Notes under the pieces: model-generated | What the model was told of the DNA's origin: nothing | What the model saw: the letters and a program-made list of their open reading frames with translations, nothing else | Databases searched by the model: none | In this document: positions 16,776 through 24,593 of the stretch, in pieces | How positions within the stretch are numbered: the first letter of the stretch is position 1 | Layout of the letters: every line of letters begins with the position of its first letter | From: Caballeronia zhejiangensis | GTDB taxonomy: Bacteria; Pseudomonadota; Gammaproteobacteria; Burkholderiales; Burkholderiaceae | Direction of reading: 5' to 3' | Length of the DNA: 64,000 nt | Assembly (NCBI RefSeq): GCF_000698575.1 | Contig: NZ_JFHD01000024.1 | Span: 36,840-100,839 of the forward strand | Made by a program: the position numbers and the translations under genes

Positions 16776-17725
16776 CGCGATGTGCCCGACGTGCTCGAAG
16801 TCGGCGCGGGCGCCGATGCGGGCGACGCCTCCGACGCCGCGCGCTTGCCGATCTTCGGCCCGATGCCCCGCACCGAAACCGTCGCCGTGCGTCCCGCGAT
16901 CATGCGGAAGTCGGCGGGGATCTCATCGAGCGTGACGCGTACCGGAATGCGCTGCGCGAGACGTACCCAACTGAACGCGGGGTTCACGTTCGGCAGGAGA
17001 CTCGGGCTTTGCTGACGGTCGCGGTCTTCGATCGCCGCGACGATGCTCTGCACATGACCGCGCAAAATGTTGGCTTCGCCCATGACCTTGATATCGACGG
17101 GCTGGCCGATATCGATGCCGCCGAGCTTCGTTTCTTCGAAGTAACCCTCGACGCGGAACGATTGCATGTCCACCACCGACAGCACCGCGCGTCCCGCCGA
17201 CACGAATTCGCCGGTGCGCGGCGCGCGATCGTTGAGATAACCGTCGACGGGACTCACGATCTCCGTGCGCTGCAGATTCAGGCGCGCGGTATCGATGGCG
17301 ACTTCGGCATCGGCGAGGGCGGCTGTCGCCTGCTCGACGCGCGAATGCGTTTCCTCGACGACTTCGCGCGCGACGAGATTGCCGAGCGCGCGATTGCGCG
17401 CATCTTCGCGACGCGCCTGATCGAGCGTGGCGCGGCGTTGCTGCGCGGTCGCCTGCGCATTGCGCAGCGCGAGCGTGTAGCGCGCCTGATCGATCACGAA
17501 GAGCACGTCGCCTTTCTTCACCTGCTGATTGTCGGCGACCTTCACGTCGGTGATGAGGCCGGACACGTCGGGCGCGACTTGAATGACATCGGCGCGCACG
17601 TGGCCGTCGCGCGTCCACGGCGCGAACATGTAGTAATCGACGAGCTTCCACAACACGACGCACGCAATCGCGACGACGATGAGCGTAAGCAGAATCTGTC
17701 CGAGAGAGAACCAGGTTTTTTTCAC
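16772..17725 (-). CDS. HlyD/AaeA-type membrane fusion protein
   Basis: 317 residues starting at GTG 17725, which shares GTGA with the stop of the DUF1656 gene; an upstream in-frame ATG lies inside that gene and is unlikely. One N-terminal transmembrane helix is followed by FAPWTRDGHVRADVIQVAPDVSGLI, the hallmark of AaeA/EmrA-like adaptors. A lipoyl half-motif (VKKGDVLFVID), a coiled-coil hairpin around residues 75-140, and the second half (IVSPVDGYLNDRAPRTGEFVSAG) come next. It bridges the FUSC pump and the outer-membrane factor. The C-terminal 30 residues are Ala/Ser/Pro-rich. Confidence 0.93.
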   Translation of the reverse strand: MKKTWFSLGQILLTLIVVAIACVVLWKLVDYYMFAPWTRDGHVRADVIQVAPDVSGLITDVKVADNQQVKKGDVLFVIDQARYTLALRNAQATAQQRRATLDQARREDARNRALGNLVAREVVEETHSRVEQATAALADAEVAIDTARLNLQRTEIVSPVDGYLNDRAPRTGEFVSAGRAVLSVVDMQSFRVEGYFEETKLGGIDIGQPVDIKVMGEANILRGHVQSIVAAIEDRDRQQSPSLLPNVNPAFSWVRLAQRIPVRVTLDEIPADFRMIAGRTATVSVRGIGPKIGKRAASEASPASAPAPTSSTSGTSR

Positions 17726-17931
17726 GAGATGAGCCGCTGCGAAACGATGACGACAACGCCCAGCACCAGAACATAGATGCCGAGATCGAAGATGGAACGG
17801 TGCCACACGAAACGATAAAAGCCGACGCGCGCGAGCACGTTGCGAATCGCCAGATTCAACAGATAGGCGATGAACATCAGCACGAGCACGGCCGGCACGA
17901 AGACGCCGAGAATGTCGATTTCGCCGATCAT
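17722..17931 (-). CDS. DUF1656 small membrane protein (AaeX-like)
   Basis: 69 residues from ATG 17931 (MIGEIDILGVFVP). Two hydrophobic helices flank a short loop with FYRFVWHRSIFDLG, the usual DUF1656 pattern. These proteins are always found beside AaeA/AaeB-type efflux genes and resemble AaeX; their function is not established. It overlaps the following HlyD gene by four bases, showing tight translational coupling in the operon. Confidence 0.9.
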   Translation of the reverse strand: MIGEIDILGVFVPAVLVLMFIAYLLNLAIRNVLARVGFYRFVWHRSIFDLGIYVLVLGVVVIVSQRLIS

Positions 17932-17965
17932 GTATGGCGTTCCGATGAAGAATGAGTGACGAAGA

Positions 17966-20032
17966 TCATGCCGGCTCTTCCTGCGTCGCGGGCGGATGCA
18001 ATGAGAGCCGCATGCCGACGAGCGCGTGCAGCGTGTCGCGCAGCCATCTTTCCGCGGCCGCATTCTGCGACTGCTCGAGCGCGCGCGACGTGACCTGAGC
18101 GCTCGTCGCATCGATGCTGCGAATCAGCTCGGGCGGCACCGGCTGTCGTGCGCGCCGCGCGATGCAGGATTCGAAGTAACGGCGCAGTGCGTCGAGCGTA
18201 TCGTCGACGGATGTCTGTATGTCCAGCGGCAGCTTGCGGCGCGTGCGGCGCAGATCGAGTGCATTGAGCGCGACACGAAAATCGCGAAAGCTTTCGATCG
18301 ACGGATGACGATGCGAGTCCGTCGCGGCATGACGCGGCAAGAGCTGCATCAGACGGTCGAGCATGCGTGCGTAGAGATTGCGCTGATCCGCGATCAGCAC
18401 CGAAGGCGACGCGCTCAGCACGATATCGGCCCACGCCGAGCGCGTGAGACGCGCGGCCGCGAGTTCGGCGCCGAACGGACGCGTCATGCGCGTCCAGATG
18501 AATGCGAAGAGCAGGCCCGCGACGCCCGCGAGATTGCTGTTGGCGAACACGAAGAAGTCCGCTTCGTAGGCGCTCTGGATGCTGATGAAGGTTGCGGTGT
18601 TCACGGCCGTGAGCATCGTGACGAGCGTGAAGCGCGGGCGCGGAATCAGCGTGCCGATAATAAGGAACGGCACCGCGAAAATCACGACGAGCATCGGGAA
18701 ATCGTGTACGTGCGGCAAGACGGCGAACACGTAGAGTCCGGCGAGCACGACGCTCAGACACGTCGCGAGAAAGAACGTGAACACTTGCGGCGCGGGCTCG
18801 TCGAGCGCGGCGAAGAAGCAGCACGCGACGGCGGCGAGCGTCACGGCGGCCGCGCCGTCGTTCCATCCCGATTCGATCCACAACCCGCATGCAACGATGA
18901 TCGCGCTCACCGCGACGCCGGTCGAAAAGAGCATCATGCCGCGATCGAAAAAGCGCGCGGTGCCGCCCAAACGCCAGTGACGGAAGTGCGGACGCCATTC
19001 GCTCGTCTCGTTGAGAATGGCCGCACGCAACGCGCGAATGTCCTGCCATACGTCGATGACCTGACCGAGACGCCACAGCGCATTCGAGAGCAGCGCGCCG
19101 TCCGCGCTCGCGAGCGCTTCGACGGGCGGACGCATCGCATTGATGCGCTCGCGGAAGGCATCGGGCGCACGGTCGTTTGCGACATCCTCTTTGGCGCGCG
19201 GCGTGGGCGAGCCGACCCACGCGGCGACGTCCTTCAACAGCGCTTCGAGCCCTTCAGGATGCTCGCCGTGCTTCCCGATCAGTTCGATGAGCGGATCGGC
19301 CATCGATGAAATCAGCGGCAGAAAGATCTGCATGCGTCCCTGCAACGCGCGCGCACGCCGGATGATGTCGGGCCGCGTGTGATCGTAGGTCAATTGGCTC
19401 AGCAGGAATTCGAGTCCGTTGACGGTCGCCGCGAGCCGCTGCCGCGCCGCCGATATGGAGGCGCCCGCGATATGCCCCGAGAGCGTTTCGCTCGCGTAGA
19501 AGGCGGCGTCGCGGAACCATGCGTCCGTTCGTTCGATGAGCGTCGGCGCGAGGCGGCTCGGAAACACCACGCTGCCGACGACGCTCGCCACCACGATGCC
19601 GAGCAGGATCTCTTCGGTGCGCGTGATCGCGAGATCGAAGACGGCCGTCGGATTCGTGACGGCGGGCAGCGCGATCAGCGGCAGCGTGTAGCCCGCGAGC
19701 AGAAACACATAGCTGCGCGCGCTGCGGTCGAACATCGAGAGAAAGAGCAGCGTGCCCGTCCACAACGCGACGCTCACGCTGAAGAGATACGGCGATTCGA
19801 CGAACGGCGGCACGATCAACACCGCGCCCGCCGCGCCGATCATGGTGCCGAGCGCGCGATACAGCGCCTTCGAGCGCGTCGCGCCGACGAACGGATTCGA
19901 CACGATATAGACGGTCGCCATCGCCCAATAAGGACGCGGCAATTCGAGTCTGAGGCCGATGTAGAGCGCGATCATCGCGGCGGCGAAGGTCTTGGCGGAA
20001 AAGAGCCACTCGCGCGCGGATGGAAAGGACAT
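17966..20032 (-). CDS. FUSC/AaeB-family aromatic acid exporter
   Basis: 688 residues from the ATG at 20032 (MSFPSAREW). Two sets of membrane helices (about residues 10-180 and 360-510) are each followed by a large cytoplasmic region, as in AaeB and FUSC proteins. AMATVYIVSNPFVGATRSKALYRALGT near the N-terminus is characteristic. In E. coli AaeB exports p-hydroxybenzoate and related aromatic acids with AaeA. Here it forms an operon with marR upstream (4-base gap) and DUF1656, HlyD and outer-membrane factor genes downstream, a complete three-part pump. The substrate is inferred. Confidence 0.93.
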   Translation of the reverse strand: MSFPSAREWLFSAKTFAAAMIALYIGLRLELPRPYWAMATVYIVSNPFVGATRSKALYRALGTMIGAAGAVLIVPPFVESPYLFSVSVALWTGTLLFLSMFDRSARSYVFLLAGYTLPLIALPAVTNPTAVFDLAITRTEEILLGIVVASVVGSVVFPSRLAPTLIERTDAWFRDAAFYASETLSGHIAGASISAARQRLAATVNGLEFLLSQLTYDHTRPDIIRRARALQGRMQIFLPLISSMADPLIELIGKHGEHPEGLEALLKDVAAWVGSPTPRAKEDVANDRAPDAFRERINAMRPPVEALASADGALLSNALWRLGQVIDVWQDIRALRAAILNETSEWRPHFRHWRLGGTARFFDRGMMLFSTGVAVSAIIVACGLWIESGWNDGAAAVTLAAVACCFFAALDEPAPQVFTFFLATCLSVVLAGLYVFAVLPHVHDFPMLVVIFAVPFLIIGTLIPRPRFTLVTMLTAVNTATFISIQSAYEADFFVFANSNLAGVAGLLFAFIWTRMTRPFGAELAAARLTRSAWADIVLSASPSVLIADQRNLYARMLDRLMQLLPRHAATDSHRHPSIESFRDFRVALNALDLRRTRRKLPLDIQTSVDDTLDALRRYFESCIARRARQPVPPELIRSIDATSAQVTSRALEQSQNAAAERWLRDTLHALVGMRLSLHPPATQEEPA

Positions 20033-20036
20033 GGCG

Positions 20037-20546
20037 CTATGCTCCGCGCTTTGCGGCGGACCGCGCCGGCTTTGCGGTTTGATCGCCGGCTTCGAGTGCC
20101 GCGAGCAGCTTCGCATCCGGCGACGCGCTGAACACGTTCAGCACGCGCAATGTCGTTTCCAGGTCTTCGCGGCTCACGCCCTTCAATAACCGCGCGCGCA
20201 GCGCGACGAGACGCTCTTCCATGCGCGCGGTGACGGCGCGGCCTTCGTCGGTAAGCGTGATGGTCTTGGCGCGCTTGTCTTCGGGATCTTCGTCACGGCG
20301 CACGAGTCCGGCCGCGCAAAGCTGATCGAGCAGCCGCACGAGCGATGGCCCTTCGATGCCGACATGCTCCGCGAGCGTCACCTGACGCACCGCCTCGCCG
20401 AGCCGGTTGGCCGTGAGCAGCGGCACGGCGCATGCTTCCGACACGCCGTACGAGGCGAGCACGCCGTGGCTCGTGCGGCGCCAGCGTCGCGCGGCAAGCA
20501 CGAGCGTGCTGCTCACGGAGCGGCGCAGAAAGTCGAGATGAGTCAT
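20037..20546 (-). CDS. MarR-family transcriptional regulator of the efflux operon
   Basis: 169 residues with the winged helix-turn-helix of MarR proteins: VTLAEHVGIEGPSLVRLLDQL as recognition region and GLVRRDEDPEDKRAKTITLTDEG as wing. The N-terminal LARRWRR and C-terminal helices form the dimer interface. It is the first gene of the efflux operon, so it is probably an autorepressor released by aromatic ligands, as is usual for MarR regulators next to AaeB-type pumps. A palindrome 32 bases upstream of its start is a likely operator. The 12-residue Lys/Ala-rich tail is not part of the domain. Confidence 0.92.
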   Translation of the reverse strand: MTHLDFLRRSVSSTLVLAARRWRRTSHGVLASYGVSEACAVPLLTANRLGEAVRQVTLAEHVGIEGPSLVRLLDQLCAAGLVRRDEDPEDKRAKTITLTDEGRAVTARMEERLVALRARLLKGVSREDLETTLRVLNVFSASPDAKLLAALEAGDQTAKPARSAAKRGA

Positions 20547-20577
20547 GCGGCGGGATTATAGCGAGAACTCTATTCGT

Positions 20578-20587
20578 TAGCATGCTA
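20578..20587. promoter_or_regulatory. Palindrome TAGCATGCTA, candidate MarR operator
   Basis: A perfect 10-base palindrome in the 141-base space between marR and the divergent yoaK-like gene. It is embedded in an AT-richer stretch (CTATTCGTTAGCATGCTATC) that could hold promoter elements. Its position suits autoregulation of the efflux operon; binding is inferred. Confidence 0.45.
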
Positions 20588-20687
20588 TCGACTTATGTTT
20601 TTTCTTTCAGATTGCGTACGGTAGGCATGCCCGGAGAGGCAAATTGGCGTGCTATCTTTTCGGCTCGATCATCCTGCCCGAGCCGCC

Positions 20688-21449
20688 ATGCCGATTGCCT
20701 ATATCCGTGGCTTGACTTCGCCCAGCCGCACCGATTCCGCCAACCGGCGTCTGGGCTGCGCGCTCGCCTTCGTCGCGGGCGCCGCGAACGCGGGCGGCTT
20801 TCTCGCGGTCGGGCAATACACGTCGCATATGTCGGGGCTCGTTTCATCGATCGCCGATAACCTCGTGCTCGGCCAGATCGCCTTGGTCTTTTCCGCGATC
20901 GGCGCGGTCGGCGCGTTCCTCGGCGGCGCGGCGACTTCCGCGGTGCTCATCAACTGGGGACGGCAGCGGCGCGCGCATAGCGTGTTCGCAACGCCGCTTT
21001 TGCTCGAAGCGGCGCTTCTGCTCGTGTTCGGCATGCTCGGCGCCAATCTGGAGACGCATCGCGTATGGGATGTGCCGTTGACCGTCGCGCTGCTTTGCTT
21101 CGTGATGGGCCTGCAAAACGCGATGATCACGAAGATATCGAAGGCGGAGATCCGCACGACGCATGTGACGGGTCTCGTGACGGACATCGGCATCGAGATC
21201 GGCAAGAGCCTTTACTGGAACCGCGGCGTCGCGCGCGACGATGCCTCTTATGTGCGCGCGAATCACGCGCGTCTCGCGCTGCTGAGTTCGCTCTTCGCGA
21301 TGTTCATGCTCGGCGGTTTCGCGGGCGCGATCGGCTTCGCGCATCTCGGCTTCGCGACGACCGTGCCGCTCGCCGCGTTGCTGCTGCTGTTCTCGTCCGT
21401 GCCGCTCGCGGACGATCTCGCGGCAGGCAGACGCCGCCTGCGCCGCTAA
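20688..21449 (+). CDS. YoaK/DUF1275 family membrane protein
   Basis: 253 residues from ATG 20688. Six or so hydrophobic helices carry the DUF1275 signatures: ALAFVAGAANAGGFLAVGQYTSHMSG near the N-terminus, MGLQNAMITKISKAEIRTTHVTGLVTDIGIEIGK in the middle, and a C-terminal GFAGAIGF helix. Members are inner-membrane proteins of unknown transport function found in many proteobacteria. The gene shares a regulatory region with marR and overlaps the end of the convergent LysR gene by four bases. Confidence 0.9.
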   Translation: MPIAYIRGLTSPSRTDSANRRLGCALAFVAGAANAGGFLAVGQYTSHMSGLVSSIADNLVLGQIALVFSAIGAVGAFLGGAATSAVLINWGRQRRAHSVFATPLLLEAALLLVFGMLGANLETHRVWDVPLTVALLCFVMGLQNAMITKISKAEIRTTHVTGLVTDIGIEIGKSLYWNRGVARDDASYVRANHARLALLSSLFAMFMLGGFAGAIGFAHLGFATTVPLAALLLLFSSVPLADDLAAGRRRLRR

Positions 21450-22318
21450 ACGGCCTCGGCCGCCTCCCTGACGATCCAGTCGCGAAAGAGCTTCATGCCG
21501 TGCGAAAGACGCCGTGACTTGAGCCACGTGAGCCAGTAGCTGCCGGTTCTCACTTCGACATCGAACGGACGCACGAGCAGCCCGGCCTGCAACTCGCGCA
21601 CGAACATGCGCGGCGGCGCGAGCGCGACGCCCGCGCCTTGCACGGCGGCTTCCACCATCAGGCGCGACGAATCGAAGACGGGACCGTTCATCGTCCATGC
21701 GTCGAGGCCCGCGGCGTCGAACCAGTCGCTCCAGTCGTCCGCGCGATAGGAGCGCAGCAGCACTTCATTGACGAGATCGGATGGCGTGTAAAGACGCCGC
21801 GCGATGTCGGGCGCGCACAGCGCGGCGAGCGGCGCATCGAGCAGCAGCGCGTTATGCGTCGCCGGCCAGACGCCCGCGCCGAAGCGGATGGCGAAGTCGA
21901 GCCCTTCGGACGCGGGATCGACGAGATTGTTATGCGTGAAGAGCCGCAACTCGACGAACGGATGCGTCTCGCGAAACGCCTTCATGCGCGGCATCAGCCA
22001 GCCGACCGCGAACGTGCCGACCACGCCCACCGTCAGCACTTCGTGAAAGTGGCCCCCTTCGAACTGCTTGAGCACGGCTTCGATGCGGCCGAACGCATCG
22101 CTCAACACGGGCAGTAACGCGCGCCCTTCGTCGGTGACGCTGAGGCCGCGCGGGAGGCGTCTGAAAAGCGGCGTGCCGAGCCGTTCCTCCAGCGCGCGCA
22201 CTTGCTGGCTGACGGCCGCCTGCGTGACGTTCAATTCCTGTGCGGCGCGCGTGAAACTCAGATGCCGCGCCGACGCTTCGAACGCGCGCAACGCATTCAG
22301 GGGAAGATGAGGTCGCAT
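21446..22318 (-). CDS. ampR: LysR-family regulator, AmpR/GcvA-like
   Basis: 290 residues from ATG 22318 (MRPHLPLNALRAFEASARHLSFTRAAQELN), the canonical opening of AmpR/GcvA regulators; an ATG three codons earlier is possible. The HTH (VTQAAVSQQVRALEERLGTPLFRRLPRGLSVT) is followed by a type 2 periplasmic-binding-like effector domain. It is divergent from a class C beta-lactamase gene, the classical ampR-ampC arrangement in which AmpR responds to peptidoglycan fragments. The gene symbol is based on this arrangement plus sequence character; a GcvA-like role for another locus is the alternative. Confidence 0.75.
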   Translation of the reverse strand: MRPHLPLNALRAFEASARHLSFTRAAQELNVTQAAVSQQVRALEERLGTPLFRRLPRGLSVTDEGRALLPVLSDAFGRIEAVLKQFEGGHFHEVLTVGVVGTFAVGWLMPRMKAFRETHPFVELRLFTHNNLVDPASEGLDFAIRFGAGVWPATHNALLLDAPLAALCAPDIARRLYTPSDLVNEVLLRSYRADDWSDWFDAAGLDAWTMNGPVFDSSRLMVEAAVQGAGVALAPPRMFVRELQAGLLVRPFDVEVRTGSYWLTWLKSRRLSHGMKLFRDWIVREAAEAV

Positions 22319-22338
22319 GGCTCGCATAAGTTTTTCTA

Positions 22339-22351
22339 TTGCCAGCGGCAA
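22339..22351. promoter_or_regulatory. Inverted repeat TTGCC-n3-GGCAA between ampR- and ampC-like genes
   Basis: A five-base perfect dyad 21 bases upstream of the LysR start and about 85 bases upstream of the beta-lactamase start. Its size and place fit a LysR-family binding site in a divergent promoter, but it is short and could arise by chance. Confidence 0.3.
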
Positions 22352-22435
22352 ATTATCCTCGATTGTCGAAGTGCGAAAAAGAGCGGATATTTCGCTTCGT
22401 TCCAATCATGCAAACCAGAACGAAGGATCAAGACA

Positions 22436-23599
22436 ATGAAGTTTCGCGCGCTGAGTCTTTTGGCAGCAGCCATTTTTTCTTTTGGCGCGATGTCCGGCGC
22501 CGCCTATGCCGACGATGCAGCGAGCGTCAAGTCGACCGTCGATCAGACCATCAAGCCGTTGATGGCGCTGCACGGCATTCACGGCATGGCCGTGGGCGTC
22601 GTCGTCGACGGCAAGCCTTATGTGTTCGAGTACGGCGTGGCGTCTAAGGCGACGAAGCAGCCCGTCACGCGCGATACGCTCTTCGAACTCGGCTCGATCA
22701 GCAAGACGTTCACCGCGACGCTCGCATCGTATGCGCAGATCGAAGGCGATCTTTCCTTGAACGATCCGGTGAGCAAGTATCTTCCATCGCTCGATGGGAC
22801 GGAGTTCGGCAAGGTGACGTTGCTGAATCTCGGCACGCACACGCCGGGCGGCTTGCCGCTGCAAGTGCCCGACGAGATTCACGACAACGAGCAACTGATG
22901 CAGTACTTCAAAACATGGCGTCCGGCCCGGCCGCCCGGCACGATCCGCACGTATGCGAATCCCGGCATCGGCACGCTCGGTCTCATCACGGCGAAGAGCA
23001 TGAAGCAGGACTTCGCAGCGCTGATGGTGACGCGTCTCTTTCCCGCGCTGGGACTGAAGCAGAGTTACATCAACGTGCCCGCTTCGAAGCAGCGCGATTA
23101 CGCGCAAGGCTATACGAAAGACGACGCGCCGATACGCATGAAAGGTGGCGTGCTTTCGCCGGAGGCTTATGGCGTGAGATCGACGGCTGCGGACATGACG
23201 CGCTTCCTGCAGATCAACATGAACCTGGTGCGTATCGATCCGGCGTTTCAGCGCGCCGTCGATGCCACGCACACGGGCTATTTCCAGGCCGGCCCGATGA
23301 CGCAGGATCTCATCTGGGAACAGTATCCGTATCCGGTCGCGTTACAGCCTTTGCTCGATGGAAACTCGTCGTCGATGATCCTGAACGCGACGCCCGTCAC
23401 GCGCATCGATCCGCCGCAAGCGCCGCGCGACGACGTGTGGATCAACAAGACCGGCTCGACCAACGGCTTCGGCGCCTATATCGCGTTCGTGCCGAAAGCG
23501 CGCGTGGGCATCGTGATGCTCGCGAACAGGAACATCCCGAACGAAGAGCGTGTGAAGGCGGCGTATGCAATCATCACGTCGTTATCCGGCGGACGATAA
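22436..23599 (+). CDS. Class C beta-lactamase (AmpC-like)
   Basis: 387 residues from ATG 22436. A signal peptide ends near AAYADDAAS. The three active-site elements occur in order: S87-I-S-K90 in ELGSISKTF, Y173-A-N175 in TYANPGIGT, and K338-T-G340 in WINKTGSTNGFGAY. Length and C-terminal pattern fit periplasmic AmpC-type serine beta-lactamases, which hydrolyse penams and cephalosporins. The divergent AmpR-like gene supports inducible control. It could instead be a related esterase or DD-peptidase, but the intact Tyr-x-Asn and KTG with correct spacing favour a lactamase. The neighbouring LysR gene begins 11 bases after its stop. Confidence 0.88.
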   Translation: MKFRALSLLAAAIFSFGAMSGAAYADDAASVKSTVDQTIKPLMALHGIHGMAVGVVVDGKPYVFEYGVASKATKQPVTRDTLFELGSISKTFTATLASYAQIEGDLSLNDPVSKYLPSLDGTEFGKVTLLNLGTHTPGGLPLQVPDEIHDNEQLMQYFKTWRPARPPGTIRTYANPGIGTLGLITAKSMKQDFAALMVTRLFPALGLKQSYINVPASKQRDYAQGYTKDDAPIRMKGGVLSPEAYGVRSTAADMTRFLQINMNLVRIDPAFQRAVDATHTGYFQAGPMTQDLIWEQYPYPVALQPLLDGNSSSMILNATPVTRIDPPQAPRDDVWINKTGSTNGFGAYIAFVPKARVGIVMLANRNIPNEERVKAAYAIITSLSGGR

Positions 23600-23610
23600 A
23601 CACGAGAGCC

Positions 23611-24501
23611 ATGCGAATCGATCCCTACAGTCTCGAACTCTTCATCGCGGTCGTCGAGGAGGGATCGATTGCGCGCGCCGCGAGCCGCAGTCACATCGCG
23701 CCGTCGGCGTTGAGCAGGCGCATCGCCGATCTCGAAGCGGCCATCGGCGTCGCGCTGCTCATTCGCTCGCCCTCGGGCGTGCAACTGACCGAAGCGGGGC
23801 AGCATGCTTATGCGAGCGCGCGTTCCATTCATGGACAACTCGAGAGCATGGCGCGCGAAGTTCAGTCGATGAGCGGCCAGATCGCGGGCGTCGTGCGTCT
23901 CTATGCCAATGCGTCGGCGATCGTCGGCTTTCTGCCTGAACGTCTCACGTCGTTCAAGGCGCGCTATCCGCTCGTCGAGATCGCGTTGACGGAACAGATC
24001 AGCGATGAAGTGATTCGCGCGTGTCTCGACGATCGCGCGGATGTCGGGATATCGGCGAGCACGAAGGCGCATGCGGGTCTCGATACATGGCGCTTCGTCG
24101 ACGATCCGCTGATGGTCGTCCTGCCGCCCGGTCACGAACTCGCGCAAGCAGACGCGCTGAGCTTCGCCGAAGTGACGCGCTTTCCGCTCGTCGCGTTGCA
24201 GGCAGGCGGCTCGCTCGATCAGACCTTGAAGGAACACGCCGATGCCGCGCGCGTGCCGCTCAACGTGACCGTCACCGTCAACAGCTTCGATGCGCAATGC
24301 CGCATGGTCGAAGCGGGACTCGGCATCGGCATCGTGCCGACGAGCGCGGCGTCGGCGTTCGCGGGTTCGCGCAATTTCGTGCGCGTGCCGTTGCGCGAAA
24401 CGTGGGGCAGCGGCCGATGCCTGCGCGTTCATGCGCCGCGCAAGTCTTCGCGGCTGAAGGCGGTGCAGGCGCTGATCGATACGCTCATCGGCGAGGGTTA
24501 A
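23611..24501 (+). CDS. LysR-family transcriptional regulator
   Basis: 296 residues. The N-terminal HTH is clear: LELFIAVVEEGSIARAASRSHIAPSALSRRIADLEAAIGVALLIRSPSGVQLTEAG. The effector-binding half includes GIGIVPTSAA near the C-terminus. The LELFIAVVEEGSI pattern resembles regulators of dicarboxylate or hydroxy-acid metabolism. It lies 11 bases after the beta-lactamase gene but also 92 bases before an aconitase-family gene and an MFS transporter on the same strand; those two are the more likely targets. The ligand is unknown. Confidence 0.9.
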   Translation: MRIDPYSLELFIAVVEEGSIARAASRSHIAPSALSRRIADLEAAIGVALLIRSPSGVQLTEAGQHAYASARSIHGQLESMAREVQSMSGQIAGVVRLYANASAIVGFLPERLTSFKARYPLVEIALTEQISDEVIRACLDDRADVGISASTKAHAGLDTWRFVDDPLMVVLPPGHELAQADALSFAEVTRFPLVALQAGGSLDQTLKEHADAARVPLNVTVTVNSFDAQCRMVEAGLGIGIVPTSAASAFAGSRNFVRVPLRETWGSGRCLRVHAPRKSSRLKAVQALIDTLIGEG

Positions 24502-24593
24502 CACGGACATCGCGTCTCGCGATGGCCCCAGTGCCGAACGAACACTTCATGCACGCGCGCGGGTGCGTCTAGATTGGCGTCGAGGAGAATGCG

